Source: Enterovirga aerilata (GTDB lineage: Bacteria > Pseudomonadota > Alphaproteobacteria > Rhizobiales > Beijerinckiaceae). Taken from it: a stretch of DNA of 64,000 nucleotides. The position numbers and the translations under genes are program-made. The stretch covers positions 434,001 to 498,000 of the forward strand of contig NZ_JABEPP010000002.1 of assembly GCF_013044135.1 (NCBI RefSeq). Direction: 5' to 3'. This document shows positions 24,552-33,523 of the stretch, piece by piece (the stretch's first letter is position 1; every line of letters starts with the position of its first letter). The notes beneath the pieces are model-generated. The model was not told the origin of the DNA. It did not search any database and saw only the letters and a program-made list of their open reading frames with translations.

Positions 24552-25466
24552 ATGCCAGCACCCGAGTATCCGCGGAGCTACGATCCGACTGCGTCCGAAC
24601 CGGGGAACCGGATCGAGGCGGTCCGTCGCTCGCCTGCCTTCCGCTACGCCGCCGTCGCGATCTGCGGGCTCGGGCTTGCCACCGCGGGCTCGACCTTCCT
24701 CCGTCTGTCGCAGGGCTGGCGCGAGCCTCCGGCCCGGCTGGCCGAAGCAACTCCGCCGGCGCCCATCGCTCCTCCTGTTCCCCAGGCGGTCCCGGAGGTC
24801 GCCCCGCAACGGGTCGAACCGTCGGCCCGAGAGCCCGCAGCCGCCGTGCCGCCGGGGCCGAGCGAGGCTCACCCCGTTCGGCAAGCCGAGACGGAGCCCG
24901 CCGCTCCGGCCATCGCCCCCAAGGCGGAGCCTCGCCCCGCGGCAAGCGCCGAGATCATCGAACTTCAGCCGAATCGCCGGACCGAGCCCACGTCGGAACA
25001 GCCCGCCCAGGTCGCCCAGGCGCCGGAGCCGTCGCCGGCCCCGCCCGAGGAGCAACCTCGGGCGACGGCGCAGGCGCCCGCAGCCGCGCCCTCGTCTGAG
25101 CCTTCTGCCTCGACGGGTCCGGAACCGCTCCGCCCCGCCGAGCCTCCGCCCGCGACGGCGCCGGCGCGCGTCGCCCAGCCGGACCGGCCCCTTGCCGAAC
25201 CGTCTTCGCCTCGCCCCGAGCCGGAGCGGCGCGCCAAGCCGTCCGAACAGGGGAGCCGCCCCGTGCGGCGCGACGAGCGTCCGAAGGCGGCTCCCCGCCG
25301 CAGCCGCTACGCCGAGCCTCGGCAGCCGGCCGCACCCGCGCAGCTCCGGCCGATCGCCGCGCCTGCCGGCAGCGCCGCGAATGTGCGGGCCTACAGCTTC
25401 GCGGCGAGCGGCGGCCGCGTGACGGAGGCCTATGGCGCGCGCGTGCGGATCATCCGGGTGCGCTGA
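24552..25466 (+). CDS. Hypothetical single-pass membrane protein with long Pro/Ala-rich region
   Basis: 304 residues. A short cytoplasmic N-terminus is followed by one transmembrane helix (FRYAAVAICGLGLATAGSTFL, about residues 30-50) and about 210 residues very rich in Pro, Ala and Glu (TonB-linker-like), becoming Arg-rich near 235-260. The protein ends with a short ordered-looking segment, NVRAYSFAASGGRVTEAYGA. I do not recognise a domain; the layout would suit a periplasm-spanning tether. The frame is open in all three plus phases because of composition, but this frame has the only membrane segment and a good ATG. Confidence 0.55.
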   Translation: MPAPEYPRSYDPTASEPGNRIEAVRRSPAFRYAAVAICGLGLATAGSTFLRLSQGWREPPARLAEATPPAPIAPPVPQAVPEVAPQRVEPSAREPAAAVPPGPSEAHPVRQAETEPAAPAIAPKAEPRPAASAEIIELQPNRRTEPTSEQPAQVAQAPEPSPAPPEEQPRATAQAPAAAPSSEPSASTGPEPLRPAEPPPATAPARVAQPDRPLAEPSSPRPEPERRAKPSEQGSRPVRRDERPKAAPRRSRYAEPRQPAAPAQLRPIAAPAGSAANVRAYSFAASGGRVTEAYGARVRIIRVR

Positions 25467-25469
25467 CCT

Positions 25470-26387
25470 TCAGCGGCGCGGGAATTCGAGCCCCATCTCG
25501 CGGTAGCGGGCGGGATCCTCGCTCCAGTTCTCGCGGACCTTGACGTGCAGGAAGAGGTGGACGGGCGCCTCCGCCGCCTCGGCGATGTCGCGGCGCGCCG
25601 CCTGGCCGATCGCCTTGATGGTCTGCCCCTTCTCGCCCAGCACGATCTTGCGCTGGCTCTCGCGCTCCACGAACACCGTCTGCTCGATCCGGACGGAACC
25701 GTCCGGCCGCTCCTCCCAGGAATCGGTCTCGACGGTGGATTGGTAGGGCAGCTCGTCGTGGAGCCGCTCGAACATCTTCTCGCGCGTGATCTCGGCCGCG
25801 AGCATGCGCAGCGGTGCGTCCGTGATCTGGTCCTCGGGATAGAGCCAGGGGCCCGGCGGCATCAGCCCGGCGAGGCTCCGCTTCAGATCCTCCACGCCGT
25901 CGCCCGTGAGGGCCGAGATCATGAAGGTGTGCTCGAAGGCGAGCCGCCCGTTCAGTTCGGCAGCGAGCGCGAGCAGCCTGTCGCGCTGGATCAGGTCGAC
26001 CTTGTTCAGGATCAGGACCTTGGGCCGCCTGATCCCGGCGAGCCGCGCAAGCAGCGCCTCCACGTTCTCGTCTGGCCCCCGGCGGGCATCGACCAGGAGC
26101 CCGATCGCGTCGGCGTCGCCGGCGCCGCTCCAGGCGGTGGTCACCATGGCGCGGTCGAGCCGGCGCTTCGGCTGGAAGATGCCGGGCGTGTCCACGAAGA
26201 TGATCTGGGCGGTGCCCTCGATCACGATGCCCCGCACGAGCTGGCGCGTCGTCTGCACCTTGCGCGAGACGATCGAGACCTTCGCGCCGACGAGGCTGTT
26301 CAGGAGCGTCGACTTTCCGGCGTTCGGCGCTCCGATGAGGGCGACGAAGCCGCAGCGCGTCTGTGCGGTCGGTTGGTCAGGCTGCAT
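25470..26387 (-). CDS. era: GTPase Era
   Basis: 305 residues. G1 GAPNAGKST at 19-27, G3 DTPG, G4 NKVD, and a C-terminal KH domain with VLGEKGQTIKAIG. Era binds the 3' end of 16S rRNA and assists 30S maturation. Its start overlaps the 3' end of rnc by 11 nt, the usual coupling of these genes. Confidence 0.97.
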   Translation of the reverse strand: MQPDQPTAQTRCGFVALIGAPNAGKSTLLNSLVGAKVSIVSRKVQTTRQLVRGIVIEGTAQIIFVDTPGIFQPKRRLDRAMVTTAWSGAGDADAIGLLVDARRGPDENVEALLARLAGIRRPKVLILNKVDLIQRDRLLALAAELNGRLAFEHTFMISALTGDGVEDLKRSLAGLMPPGPWLYPEDQITDAPLRMLAAEITREKMFERLHDELPYQSTVETDSWEERPDGSVRIEQTVFVERESQRKIVLGEKGQTIKAIGQAARRDIAEAAEAPVHLFLHVKVRENWSEDPARYREMGLEFPRR

Positions 26388-27087
26388 CTTCGCTCGTCCA
26401 GACGCCCTCGCGGGTCAGCATCGCGAGGGCCGCCTTCTGCTCGGCCTCCCGCTTCGACTTGCCGTTCCCGACCGCCTCCTCGACGCCCTTGATCCGGGCG
26501 ACGACCGAGAAATGCGGCGCGTGGTCGGGGCCGGAGCGCTCCACGACCGCATAGGTCGGGGTCGCCTTGCCCCGGGCCTGCGCCCATTCCTGCAGCGCCG
26601 TCTTCGGGTCCCGGGGCGGGGTGGTCCTGGCACGGATCTGCTCGCCGAGCGCGCGCTCGACGACGCCCCTGGCGGCCTCGTAGCCGCCGTCCAGGAACAC
26701 GGCGCCGAGCACCGCTTCCGTCGCGTCGGCGAGGGTCGCCGGGTTGCGCCGGCCGCCCGCCTTGCCCTCTCCCGAGCCCAGCCGGAGGAAGGCGCCGAGT
26801 TCCCAGCGCTCGGCGAGATCGAAGCAGGTCTCGCGGCGGACGAGATCGGAGAGGCGGCGGGACAATTCGCCCTCGGCCGCGGCCGGGAAGGTCGCGTAGA
26901 GCATCTCGGCTACGGCCAGGCCGAGCACCCTGTCGCCGAGAAACTCGAGACGCTGATTGCTCTGGCCTGCCTCGCCGGCCGCCGCGCTCACATGCGTCAG
27001 CGCGCGCTCGAGGAGCAGCGGATCGCGGAAGGAGTGTCCGAGCCGTGTCTCGAGCCCCGACGGGTCGGGCTTGCTGCGACGCGCCAT
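26377..27087 (-). CDS. rnc: Ribonuclease III
   Basis: 236 residues. The signature NQRLEFLGDRVLGL carries the metal-binding Glu and Asp, a second acidic pair lies in DATEAVLGAVFLDGG, and a C-terminal double-stranded RNA-binding domain (KTALQEWAQARG ... NGKSKREAEQKAA) follows. It cleaves dsRNA in rRNA precursors. It overlaps era by 11 nt and is 7 nt downstream of lepB. Confidence 0.97.
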   Translation of the reverse strand: MARRSKPDPSGLETRLGHSFRDPLLLERALTHVSAAAGEAGQSNQRLEFLGDRVLGLAVAEMLYATFPAAAEGELSRRLSDLVRRETCFDLAERWELGAFLRLGSGEGKAGGRRNPATLADATEAVLGAVFLDGGYEAARGVVERALGEQIRARTTPPRDPKTALQEWAQARGKATPTYAVVERSGPDHAPHFSVVARIKGVEEAVGNGKSKREAEQKAALAMLTREGVWTSEDAA

Positions 27088-27094
27088 CCCGGGC

Positions 27095-27865
27095 TCAGCG
27101 GATGGGATCGAGGATCCGGCCCCAGCGCACCGTCCAGGGCCATTCCCAGATCCGCCAGGCCGAGGCGTTCTCGTCGATGGAGAAGAATATGATCTCCGCC
27201 CGCCCGACGAAGTTCTCGAACGGAACGAAGCCGACGCTCGATTCGTCGCGCGAATCCGTGGAGTTGTCGCGGTTGTCGCCCATCATGAAGAAATGGCCGG
27301 GCGGAACGGTATAGACGTAGGTGTTGTCCCAATAGCCGTGGTCGCCGTCCCGCTCGATGACGCGGTGCGTCACGCCGTTCGGCAGGGTCTCGTCGTATTG
27401 GGGGACGCTCACCGGCCGGCCGTAGGGATCGGTCGTACGGTAGTCCTCGACGCGCTTGCGCACGACGGCCTTGCCGTTGATGTGCAGCACGCCGTCGACG
27501 ACCTGGATCTTGTCTCCGGGAAGCCCGATCACGCGCTTGATGTAGTCCGTCGAGTTGTCCTTGGGCAGCTTGAAGACCGCAATGTCGCCGCGCTGCGGCT
27601 CCGACGCCCAGATCCGCCCCGAGAAGAGAGGCGGGCTGAACGGCATCGAGTGCCTGGAATAGCCGTAGGAGTATTTGGAGACGAACAGGTAGTCGCCGAC
27701 GAGGAGGGTGGGGACGAGCGAGCCCGACGGGATGTTGAAGGGCTGGAACAGCAGCGTCCGGACCACGAGCGCGATCAGGAGCGCCTGAACGACGACCTTC
27801 ACGGTCTCGAGCAGCCCGCCCTCGTCCTTGGTCCTGATCTTGGCGCCCGTATCCACCCGAGCCAT
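27095..27865 (-). CDS. lepB: Signal peptidase I
   Basis: 256 residues. One N-terminal transmembrane helix (VKVVVQALLIALVVRTLLF) is followed by the catalytic Ser motif IPSGSLVPTLLVGD, the Lys motif YIKRVIGLPGD and GDNRDNSTDSR. It removes signal peptides at the outer face of the inner membrane. The residue after the catalytic Ser is Leu instead of the common Met, which I believe is frequent in this order. It is third in the pdxJ-acpS-lepB-rnc-era run. Confidence 0.96.
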   Translation of the reverse strand: MARVDTGAKIRTKDEGGLLETVKVVVQALLIALVVRTLLFQPFNIPSGSLVPTLLVGDYLFVSKYSYGYSRHSMPFSPPLFSGRIWASEPQRGDIAVFKLPKDNSTDYIKRVIGLPGDKIQVVDGVLHINGKAVVRKRVEDYRTTDPYGRPVSVPQYDETLPNGVTHRVIERDGDHGYWDNTYVYTVPPGHFFMMGDNRDNSTDSRDESSVGFVPFENFVGRAEIIFFSIDENASAWRIWEWPWTVRWGRILDPIR

Positions 27866-27941
27866 GCTGATCCTCCGGCCGGCGCTCCCGGCGGGCCCCT
27901 CGCGCTCTAGACTATGCCCTACCGGGCGGCAATGCGGCCGA

Positions 27942-28343
27942 TCAGGACCGCTTCACCGCCTCGATCACGACGAAGGCCTGCGCGAGCGGCGGATCGTCCG
28001 TGAGCGACACGTGGACCACCGGCTCGTGGCCGTCGGGCACCATGCGCGACAGGCGCTCGAGCGCCCCTCCGGTCAGCCGCATCGTGGGCTTGCCGCCGGG
28101 CAGGTTCACGACCTCCATGTCGCGCCAGAAGACGCCGGCCCGCATGCCCGTCCCGAGCGCCTTGGAGCAGGCCTCCTTGGCCGCGAAGCGCCGCGCATAG
28201 GAGCCGGCGCGGTTCGCCCGCCCCTCGCTCTTCGCGCGCTCGCCGCTCGTGAAGATGCGGCCGGTGAAGCGCTCGCCGAACCGCGCCAGGGACTTCTCGA
28301 TGCGACGGATGTCGCAGAGGTCGGACCCGATGCCGATAATCAT
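27942..28343 (-). CDS. acpS: Holo-[acyl-carrier-protein] synthase
   Basis: 133 residues from [16 protein letters not shown], with the Mg-binding Asp8 and the Glu of [14 protein letters not shown]. It attaches 4'-phosphopantetheine from CoA to ACP. The longer frame to 28394 would add 17 residues not found in the family. There is a 76-nt gap to lepB and 81 nt to pdxJ. Confidence 0.95.
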   Translation of the reverse strand: MIIGIGSDLCDIRRIEKSLARFGERFTGRIFTSGERAKSEGRANRAGSYARRFAAKEACSKALGTGMRAGVFWRDMEVVNLPGGKPTMRLTGGALERLSRMVPDGHEPVVHVSLTDDPPLAQAFVVIEAVKRS

Positions 28344-28424
28344 TCCCGCTCTGCCCCGAGGCCGGACTTCGCCGGCTGTCCTGAGTGGCTCCATATGGGG
28401 CCGCCGCAGCCGATTCGGAACAGG

Positions 28425-29174
28425 CTAGCGCGCGCCGGCGCGGCCGCGCTCCATGGCGGCCCGCATGGCGCGGATCGCCTCCCCGAGCCCGACGAAGATC
28501 GCCGCGCCGATGAGCGCATGGCCGATATTCAGCTCGACGATCTGGGGGATGGCGGCGACCGGCCCGACATTCTGCTCGGTCAGGCCATGCCCGGCATGGA
28601 TTTCGAGCCCGAGCGAGGCCCCGTGCGCCGCGGCGCGGCGGATGCGGTCGAGCTCCGCCTCGGTCCGCGAGCGCTCCTCCGCGATGAAGGCCTCGGCATA
28701 GGCGCCGGTGTGCAACTCCACCACCGGCGCGCCGAGCCGGTGCGCGAGCTCCATGACGGCGGGCTCCGGCTCGACGAAGAGGGAGACCCGCATCCCCGCA
28801 TCCTTCAGGGCCGAGATGACGGTTGCCAGCCGCTCGGGCGCACCCTGGAGGTCGAGCCCGCCTTCCGTCGTGCGCTCCTCGCGCTTCTCCGGCACGAGGC
28901 ACGCGGCATGGGGCCTGACGCGGCGGGCGATCGCGACCATCTCGTCGGTCGTCGCCATCTCGAAGTTGAGCGGCGTCAGGATCTGGCGCTTTAGCCGCTC
29001 GATATCCTCGTCGCGGATGTGGCGGCGATCCTCGCGCAGATGGGCGGTGATCCCGTCCGCGCCGGCCATGATGGCCTCGTGCGCGGCCCGGACCGGATCC
29101 GGATAGAACCCGCCGCGCGCATTCCTGAGCGTCGCGACATGGTCGATGTTCACGCCGAGCCGCAGCGGCTGCAT
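28425..29174 (-). CDS. pdxJ: Pyridoxine 5'-phosphate synthase
   Basis: 249 residues. [44 protein letters not shown] and [10 protein letters not shown] are the PdxJ signatures; the enzyme condenses 3-amino-2-oxopropyl phosphate with deoxyxylulose 5-phosphate to make vitamin B6. The ATG at 29174 is preferred because GGAGG lies 5 nt upstream; an ATG at 29195 without such a signal adds seven residues. Confidence 0.95.
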   Translation of the reverse strand: MQPLRLGVNIDHVATLRNARGGFYPDPVRAAHEAIMAGADGITAHLREDRRHIRDEDIERLKRQILTPLNFEMATTDEMVAIARRVRPHAACLVPEKREERTTEGGLDLQGAPERLATVISALKDAGMRVSLFVEPEPAVMELAHRLGAPVVELHTGAYAEAFIAEERSRTEAELDRIRRAAAHGASLGLEIHAGHGLTEQNVGPVAAIPQIVELNIGHALIGAAIFVGLGEAIRAMRAAMERGRAGAR

Positions 29175-29196
29175 CCCTGCCTCCGAACGAACCATG

Positions 29197-30135
29197 TCAG
29201 GCCGATCCTCCCGGAAGCGGCACGAGGCCGATCGCGGACAGGAGGAGCCGCGCCGCGGTCAGCGCCGCGAGCCCGTGCGGATCGTCGCGCGCGGGCACGA
29301 ATTCCACCATGCAGATGCCCGCGATCGGGGCGCGCCGCGCCGCCGCCTGGAGCAGGGCGAGCGTCTCGCCGTAGAGCAGCCCGCCGGGACCGGGCATGTT
29401 CACCGCGGGCATGATCGAGGGGTCGAGCCCGTCGAGATCGATCGTCACGAAGCAGGGAGCGCCTTCGGGGACGAGGCTCGCGACCGCCTCCGCCCCGAGG
29501 CGCCTGAACTCGGCCATGGTCACGATGCGGCTCCCCCAGGCGCGCGCGTCCTCGATCTGGTCCGGCGTGCCGCTGCCCAGCCCCCTGATCCCGACCTGCA
29601 CCTCGGCGCGGACCCAGTCCATCTCGGCGGCCCGGCGCATGATGGAGCCGTAGCCGAGCGGGTTCCCCTCGATCACGTCGCCCCAGTCGACATGTGCGTC
29701 GATCTGCAGGACCGTGAGCGGGCCGCTTCCCTCATAGGCGCGAAGAACAGGTATCGGCACCGAATCGTCGCCGCCGATCACGACCGGCACGGCGCCGGAC
29801 AGCAGGATCTTGCGGATCGCCGCCTCGATCCGCGCCCGGTTCTCCTCCGGGCGGCCCGGATCGGTGTCGAGATCGCCGAGATCGACGATCAGGCGCTCCC
29901 GGCCCGGCCCGAGAAGGACGCGGTCGATGTCGAAGTCGAACTGGCGCCTCGCCGGCAGACCGGCCGAGGCCTTGCGGATCGCCGCAGCCGCTCCCGCGGA
30001 ATGGCTCGGCCTGCCCGGCTCGTAGGGCGAGGCCTCGTCGATCCCGAGCAGCGCGACCGCAACCCCGGCGAGGTCGGCGAGATCGCCGCCCTCCAGCCCC
30101 GCGAACCCGCGCGGTCCCTCCGAATTGCCGGCCAT
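29197..30135 (-). CDS. Agmatinase/ureohydrolase-family protein with GGDDS variant
   Basis: 312 residues, ureohydrolase fold. The binuclear Mn motifs are present as IDAHVD and [15 protein letters not shown], with a late VEFVPARD. The first metal motif, normally GGDHS, reads GGDDSVPIP, replacing a His ligand with Asp. The family hydrolyses guanidino compounds (agmatine, guanidinobutyrate, arginine) to urea; the variant makes the substrate uncertain. The stop lies immediately before pdxJ (22 nt from the preferred pdxJ start), so the two are probably cotranscribed. Confidence 0.82.
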   Translation of the reverse strand: MAGNSEGPRGFAGLEGGDLADLAGVAVALLGIDEASPYEPGRPSHSAGAAAAIRKASAGLPARRQFDFDIDRVLLGPGRERLIVDLGDLDTDPGRPEENRARIEAAIRKILLSGAVPVVIGGDDSVPIPVLRAYEGSGPLTVLQIDAHVDWGDVIEGNPLGYGSIMRRAAEMDWVRAEVQVGIRGLGSGTPDQIEDARAWGSRIVTMAEFRRLGAEAVASLVPEGAPCFVTIDLDGLDPSIMPAVNMPGPGGLLYGETLALLQAAARRAPIAGICMVEFVPARDDPHGLAALTAARLLLSAIGLVPLPGGSA

Positions 30136-30146
30136 GAGGGCGGACG

Positions 30147-30353
30147 CTACTCGTCGTTCTCGGTGGTGAGCTCTTGCGGCCGCAGGCCCTCGTCGGCCTT
30201 GCCGCCATTCGACTGCAGCTCCCGCACGATCGTGAGCGCCTCCTCCAGGAGGCCGCAGACGGCACGCACCTCCGGCCCGAGCCGGCCGGCATGGGCTTGC
30301 GCGGCCTCGATCAGGGCGGCGAGATGGGCCAGGTCGTGCTGCGAGACGGTCAT
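30147..30353 (-). CDS. Small hypothetical helical protein
   Basis: 68 residues, predicted mostly alpha-helical (HDLAHLAALIEAAQAHAGRLGPEV ... LLEEALTIVREL) with an acidic polar tail. It is 11 nt upstream of the ureohydrolase gene on the same strand and probably shares its transcript. No family recognised; the coding call rests on position, amphipathic pattern and lack of a competing frame. Confidence 0.5.
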   Translation of the reverse strand: MTVSQHDLAHLAALIEAAQAHAGRLGPEVRAVCGLLEEALTIVRELQSNGGKADEGLRPQELTTENDE

Positions 30354-30673
30354 CGGGCGAACCTAGCATGTCCGCCCCGCGATCGAAGCCCCTGCGGAAG
30401 CAGTGCCTGCAGCGGCCTTTCTGCTTGCCCGCGCGCGCCATCTCGACTATGTGAGCGCCTTCGCGTTCGCCTCGGCCGGGGGCTGAACGGACGGCCTCTT
30501 CCGCATCGCTGTGGTCAGGCAGGGCTCTCCGGAGCCCGTCGTCCCGTGTCTCCGCCTTCGAAGAACCGCTCGAGCCCCGTGGGCTCGAAGGGCTTGGCGC
30601 CGGACGGATGCGCGAACCGGCTTCCTGCCGCAATGCGGCCGGGAGCCTCCGACAAGGGAGAGGGCTCAGGTAC
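30354..30673 (+). promoter_or_regulatory. rpsF upstream/leader region
   Basis: 320 nt without a convincing gene, between the divergent small gene and rpsF. It must hold the promoter of the ribosomal protein operon. A perfect 8-bp stem, TCGAGCCC-CGT-GGGCTCGA, lies at 30570-30588. rpsF leaders in many bacteria carry an S6:S18-binding hairpin, but I cannot confirm the diagnostic CCG bulge here. Confidence 0.4.
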
Positions 30674-31081
30674 ATGCCTCTTTACGAACACGTATTCCTG
30701 GCGCGCCAGGACGTCACGGCCCAGCAGGTCGAGGCGATGATCGAGCAGTTCCGCGGCGTCATCGAGGCTGGCGGCGGCAACGTCGTCAAGGCCGAGATGT
30801 GGGGCGTGAAATCGCTCGCCTACCGGGTCAAGAAGAACCGCAAGGCGCATTTCACCATGCTCGGCCTCGACGCGCCGGCCGCGGCCGTCGCCGAGATGGA
30901 GCGCCAGATGCGCATCAACGAGGACGTCCTCCGCTTCATGACGCTGCGCGTCGAGGAGATCGAGGAAGGCCCGTCGGTGATGATGCAGAAGCGCGACCGC
31001 GACGAGCGCAAGGACAGAGAGCGGCGCCGCCGGGACGAGGAAGGTTACGGTTACGGCCCTGAAGCGGCCGAGGGAGTCTGA
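30674..31081 (+). CDS. rpsF: 30S ribosomal protein S6
   Basis: 135 residues starting [13 protein letters not shown], with the S6 fold ([31 protein letters not shown]) and a charged Arg/Glu-rich C-terminal extension common in alphaproteobacteria. S6 binds 16S rRNA with S18, encoded 3 nt downstream. Confidence 0.97.
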   Translation: MPLYEHVFLARQDVTAQQVEAMIEQFRGVIEAGGGNVVKAEMWGVKSLAYRVKKNRKAHFTMLGLDAPAAAVAEMERQMRINEDVLRFMTLRVEEIEEGPSVMMQKRDRDERKDRERRRRDEEGYGYGPEAAEGV

Positions 31082-31084
31082 GCG

Positions 31085-31342
31085 ATGGCGGCGATTGGTG
31101 GCGCGGGTGCCGGCGGCGGCCGTCGGCCCTTCTTCCGCAGGCGCAAGACCTGCCCGTTCTCGGGGCCGAACGCCCCCAAGATCGACTACAAGGACACGAA
31201 GCTGCTCTCGCGCTACGTGTCCGAGCGCGGCAAGATCGTGCCGTCGCGGATCACGGCGGTCTCGGCCAAGAAGCAGCGCGAGCTCGCCCAGGCGATCAAG
31301 CGCGCGCGCTTTCTCGGCCTCCTGCCCTACGTGATCCAGTAG
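31085..31342 (+). CDS. rpsR: 30S ribosomal protein S18
   Basis: 85 residues. [34 protein letters not shown] and the C-terminal [16 protein letters not shown] are diagnostic. It partners S6 in the platform of the 30S subunit. Confidence 0.97.
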   Translation: MAAIGGAGAGGGRRPFFRRRKTCPFSGPNAPKIDYKDTKLLSRYVSERGKIVPSRITAVSAKKQRELAQAIKRARFLGLLPYVIQ

Positions 31343-31348
31343 GGCTCG

Positions 31349-31402
31349 TCCGGCGGCGCTTGCGGCGCCGGATCCTCCGAGGCCGGGCGACCCCGCCCGG
31401 CC
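31349..31402 (+). other. Two GC-rich hairpins between rpsR and the DUF2232 gene
   Basis: TCCGGCG (31349-31355) with CGCCGGA (31366-31372), and GGCCGGGC (31381-31388) with GCCCGGCC (31395-31402), both perfect. There is no T-tract, so they may attenuate or process the transcript rather than terminate it. Confidence 0.4.
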
Positions 31403-31460
31403 CGCTGGGGCGGCCTGCGTGCCGTCTCTAACCCCGCGCGAGCGGCGGGACAGCGGCAGA

Positions 31461-32450
31461 ATGGGACAGTTTCTTCTTCTCGGCTTCGGAGCGGGCCTCG
31501 TGTCCGCGCTCCTGTTCGGGGTGGTGGCCGTCGGCTCGCCGGCCGGCATGGTGCTGTCCTATCTCGCGCCGCTTCCGATCCTCATCGTCGCGCTCGGCTG
31601 GCACCATCTCGTCGGCCTTCTCGGCGTCGCGGTCGGAGCGCTCGCGACCTCGTTCCTCCTCCGCAGCAGCGCCGGCCTCGCCTTCGCACTGGGTCCGGCG
31701 CTCCCGGCCTGGTGGCTCGCCTATCTCGCCCTGATGGGCCGGGCGAGGCCCGACCGGGCGGGCGCGGTCGAATGGATGCCCGCCGGCCGCCTTCTCCTCT
31801 GGACGGGCGTGACCGGCAGCCTCGTCGCGCTCGCGGCCGCGATCGGGCTCGGCGGCGGGGACCACGCCCAGTTCGTCGAGACGCTCCGGCGCGCCACCGA
31901 GGCCCTCCTGCGCAGCGAGCTCGGCATGCCGCGCCAGGGCCCGGCCGGCACGATCGGCGGCGTGCCGACCGAGACGCTCGTCAGCCTGCTCGTCTTCGTG
32001 ACGCCGATCGTCGCGGCCGCCGTGTTCAGCGTGACGCTCGCGCTCAATCTCTGGCTCGGCGCCAAGGCCGTCGCGATGTCGGGCCGCCTGCCGCGGCCCT
32101 GGACGCCCGTCCCGGACATCGTCATGCCCCAGCTGGCGCTCGTGCTGCTCGGAGCCGGCATCGTGGCCGCGCTGGCCTCCGGCTGGCTCGGCGTCGCCGG
32201 GCGCGCCCTCGCGGGAGGCCTCGCCATGATGTTCGCCCTGCAGGGGCTCGGGCTCGCGCATCTGGCGACCCTCGGCAAGCAGGGACGGCCGGCCATCCTC
32301 GCCCTCCTCTATCTCTTCGCCATCCTGCTCGGCCACATCGTCCTGCCGCTGCTCGCGGTCGTCGGGATGATCGATACGGCGGCGCCCCTCAGGCGCAACC
32401 TCACCCGCCACAAGCCTCCCGGGCGGAACGGGCCGCCCTCACCAACCTGA
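31461..32450 (+). CDS. DUF2232 polytopic membrane protein
   Basis: 329 residues with about eight hydrophobic segments and a polar C-terminal tail. It belongs to the DUF2232/YybS-like family that sits between rpsR and rplI in many alphaproteobacteria. Function unknown; one proposal for relatives is an ECF-transporter-like S component, but nothing in this sequence tests that. The ATG at 31461 is preferred over the upstream GTG at 31419. Confidence 0.88.
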   Translation: MGQFLLLGFGAGLVSALLFGVVAVGSPAGMVLSYLAPLPILIVALGWHHLVGLLGVAVGALATSFLLRSSAGLAFALGPALPAWWLAYLALMGRARPDRAGAVEWMPAGRLLLWTGVTGSLVALAAAIGLGGGDHAQFVETLRRATEALLRSELGMPRQGPAGTIGGVPTETLVSLLVFVTPIVAAAVFSVTLALNLWLGAKAVAMSGRLPRPWTPVPDIVMPQLALVLLGAGIVAALASGWLGVAGRALAGGLAMMFALQGLGLAHLATLGKQGRPAILALLYLFAILLGHIVLPLLAVVGMIDTAAPLRRNLTRHKPPGRNGPPSPT

Positions 32451-32470
32451 GACTGACTAGGAGAACCCCC

Positions 32471-33037
32471 ATGCAAGTGATCCTGCTCGAGCGCGTGGCC
32501 AAGCTCGGCCAGATGGGCGAGACCGTGAACGTCCGCGACGGCTATGCCCGCAACTTCCTCCTGCCGCGCGGCAAGGCGCTGCGCGCCACGAAGGCGAATC
32601 TCCAGCATTTCGAGACCCAGCGCGCCCAGCTCGAGGCCCGCAACCTGGAGCGCCGGCGCGACGCCGAGAAGGTCGGCGAGGCGCTGAACGGCAAGAGCTT
32701 CACGATCATCCGCCAGGCGGGCGACACGGGCGTCCTCTACGGCTCGGTCTCCCCGCGCGACCTCGCCGATACGGTCACGGCCGAGGGCTTCACCGTCTCG
32801 CGCGACCAGTTCGTGCTCAACACCCCGATCAAGACGATCGGCCTGCACACCGTCCCGGTCTCCCTCCATCCGGAGGTCGAGGTGCAGATCACGATCAACG
32901 TCGCCCGCAGCCCTGAAGAGGCCGAGCGCCAGGCCCGCGGCGAGAGCGTGCTCGCCCGCGAGGAGCTGGACCTGGACGAGCTGGGCCTCGAGGTCGGCGC
33001 GGCGCTCGCCGAGGCCGGCGACCGCGCCGAGCTCTGA
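32471..33037 (+). CDS. rplI: 50S ribosomal protein L9
   Basis: 188 residues. The N-terminal [32 protein letters not shown] domain is unmistakable; the central connecting helix and C-terminal domain follow, with an acidic extension at the end usual for this group. It lies 20 nt downstream of the DUF2232 gene with an AGGAGAA site. Confidence 0.97.
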   Translation: MQVILLERVAKLGQMGETVNVRDGYARNFLLPRGKALRATKANLQHFETQRAQLEARNLERRRDAEKVGEALNGKSFTIIRQAGDTGVLYGSVSPRDLADTVTAEGFTVSRDQFVLNTPIKTIGLHTVPVSLHPEVEVQITINVARSPEEAERQARGESVLAREELDLDELGLEVGAALAEAGDRAEL

Positions 33038-33081
33038 TTCGGGCTGTCCGGCCCGGTCGGCCGGGGATGGCGGGGCGGCTA

Positions 33082-33405
33082 TCAGTCGCTCCGCCCCTCG
33101 CCCCGCTCGATCGGGCGGCAGCGATAGCCGGCAAAGCACTGCCGGATGTCGGCGCTCGGCACATAGGCGGGCGCCGTCGTCGTCTCGAGCTCGCAGAAGC
33201 TCTGGTCCCGGACCACCCGCTCGTAGGACATCGGGCCGGTCGAGAGCACGGCCGCCCCGCGGGCCTCCACCAGGGCGGCAACGCTCGCGCATGGCATGGC
33301 AGGCGCCGCCACCCGCTCCTGAGACGCGGCTGCGCCGGGCGCGCAGAGAGCCGCGACCGCCGCCAGCGCTTGCAGTAGTTCTACTTTTGTTCTAGTTTTC
33401 GCCAT
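33082..33405 (-). CDS. Small secreted cysteine-containing protein
   Basis: 107 residues with a signal peptide (VELLQALAAVAALCAPGAAAS). The mature part has four Cys in PCASV, SFCEL, QCFAG and YRCRP contexts, suggesting two disulfides in the periplasm. I do not recognise the family. It is the only minus-strand gene in the rpsF-to-SDR run, inserted between rplI and dnaB. The ATG at 33405 follows GGAAAG. Confidence 0.7.
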   Translation of the reverse strand: MAKTRTKVELLQALAAVAALCAPGAAASQERVAAPAMPCASVAALVEARGAAVLSTGPMSYERVVRDQSFCELETTTAPAYVPSADIRQCFAGYRCRPIERGEGRSD

Positions 33406-33523
33406 CTGCTCTTTCCGGTGCACCGCTGTGATCAGCGGGGAATGTGGCTCCCATGCGCAAGGACGCTAACCCGAATCGGGGCATCCACGCCCGCATGATC
33501 CTTCGAGCACGCCGCCTCCGCTG

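Noticed and set aside
27700-27760. Signal peptidase with PSGSL instead of PSGSM as a possible variant enzyme
   Set aside because: The catalytic Ser, Lys and GDNRDNS motifs are intact, and I believe Leu at this position is common in Hyphomicrobiales.
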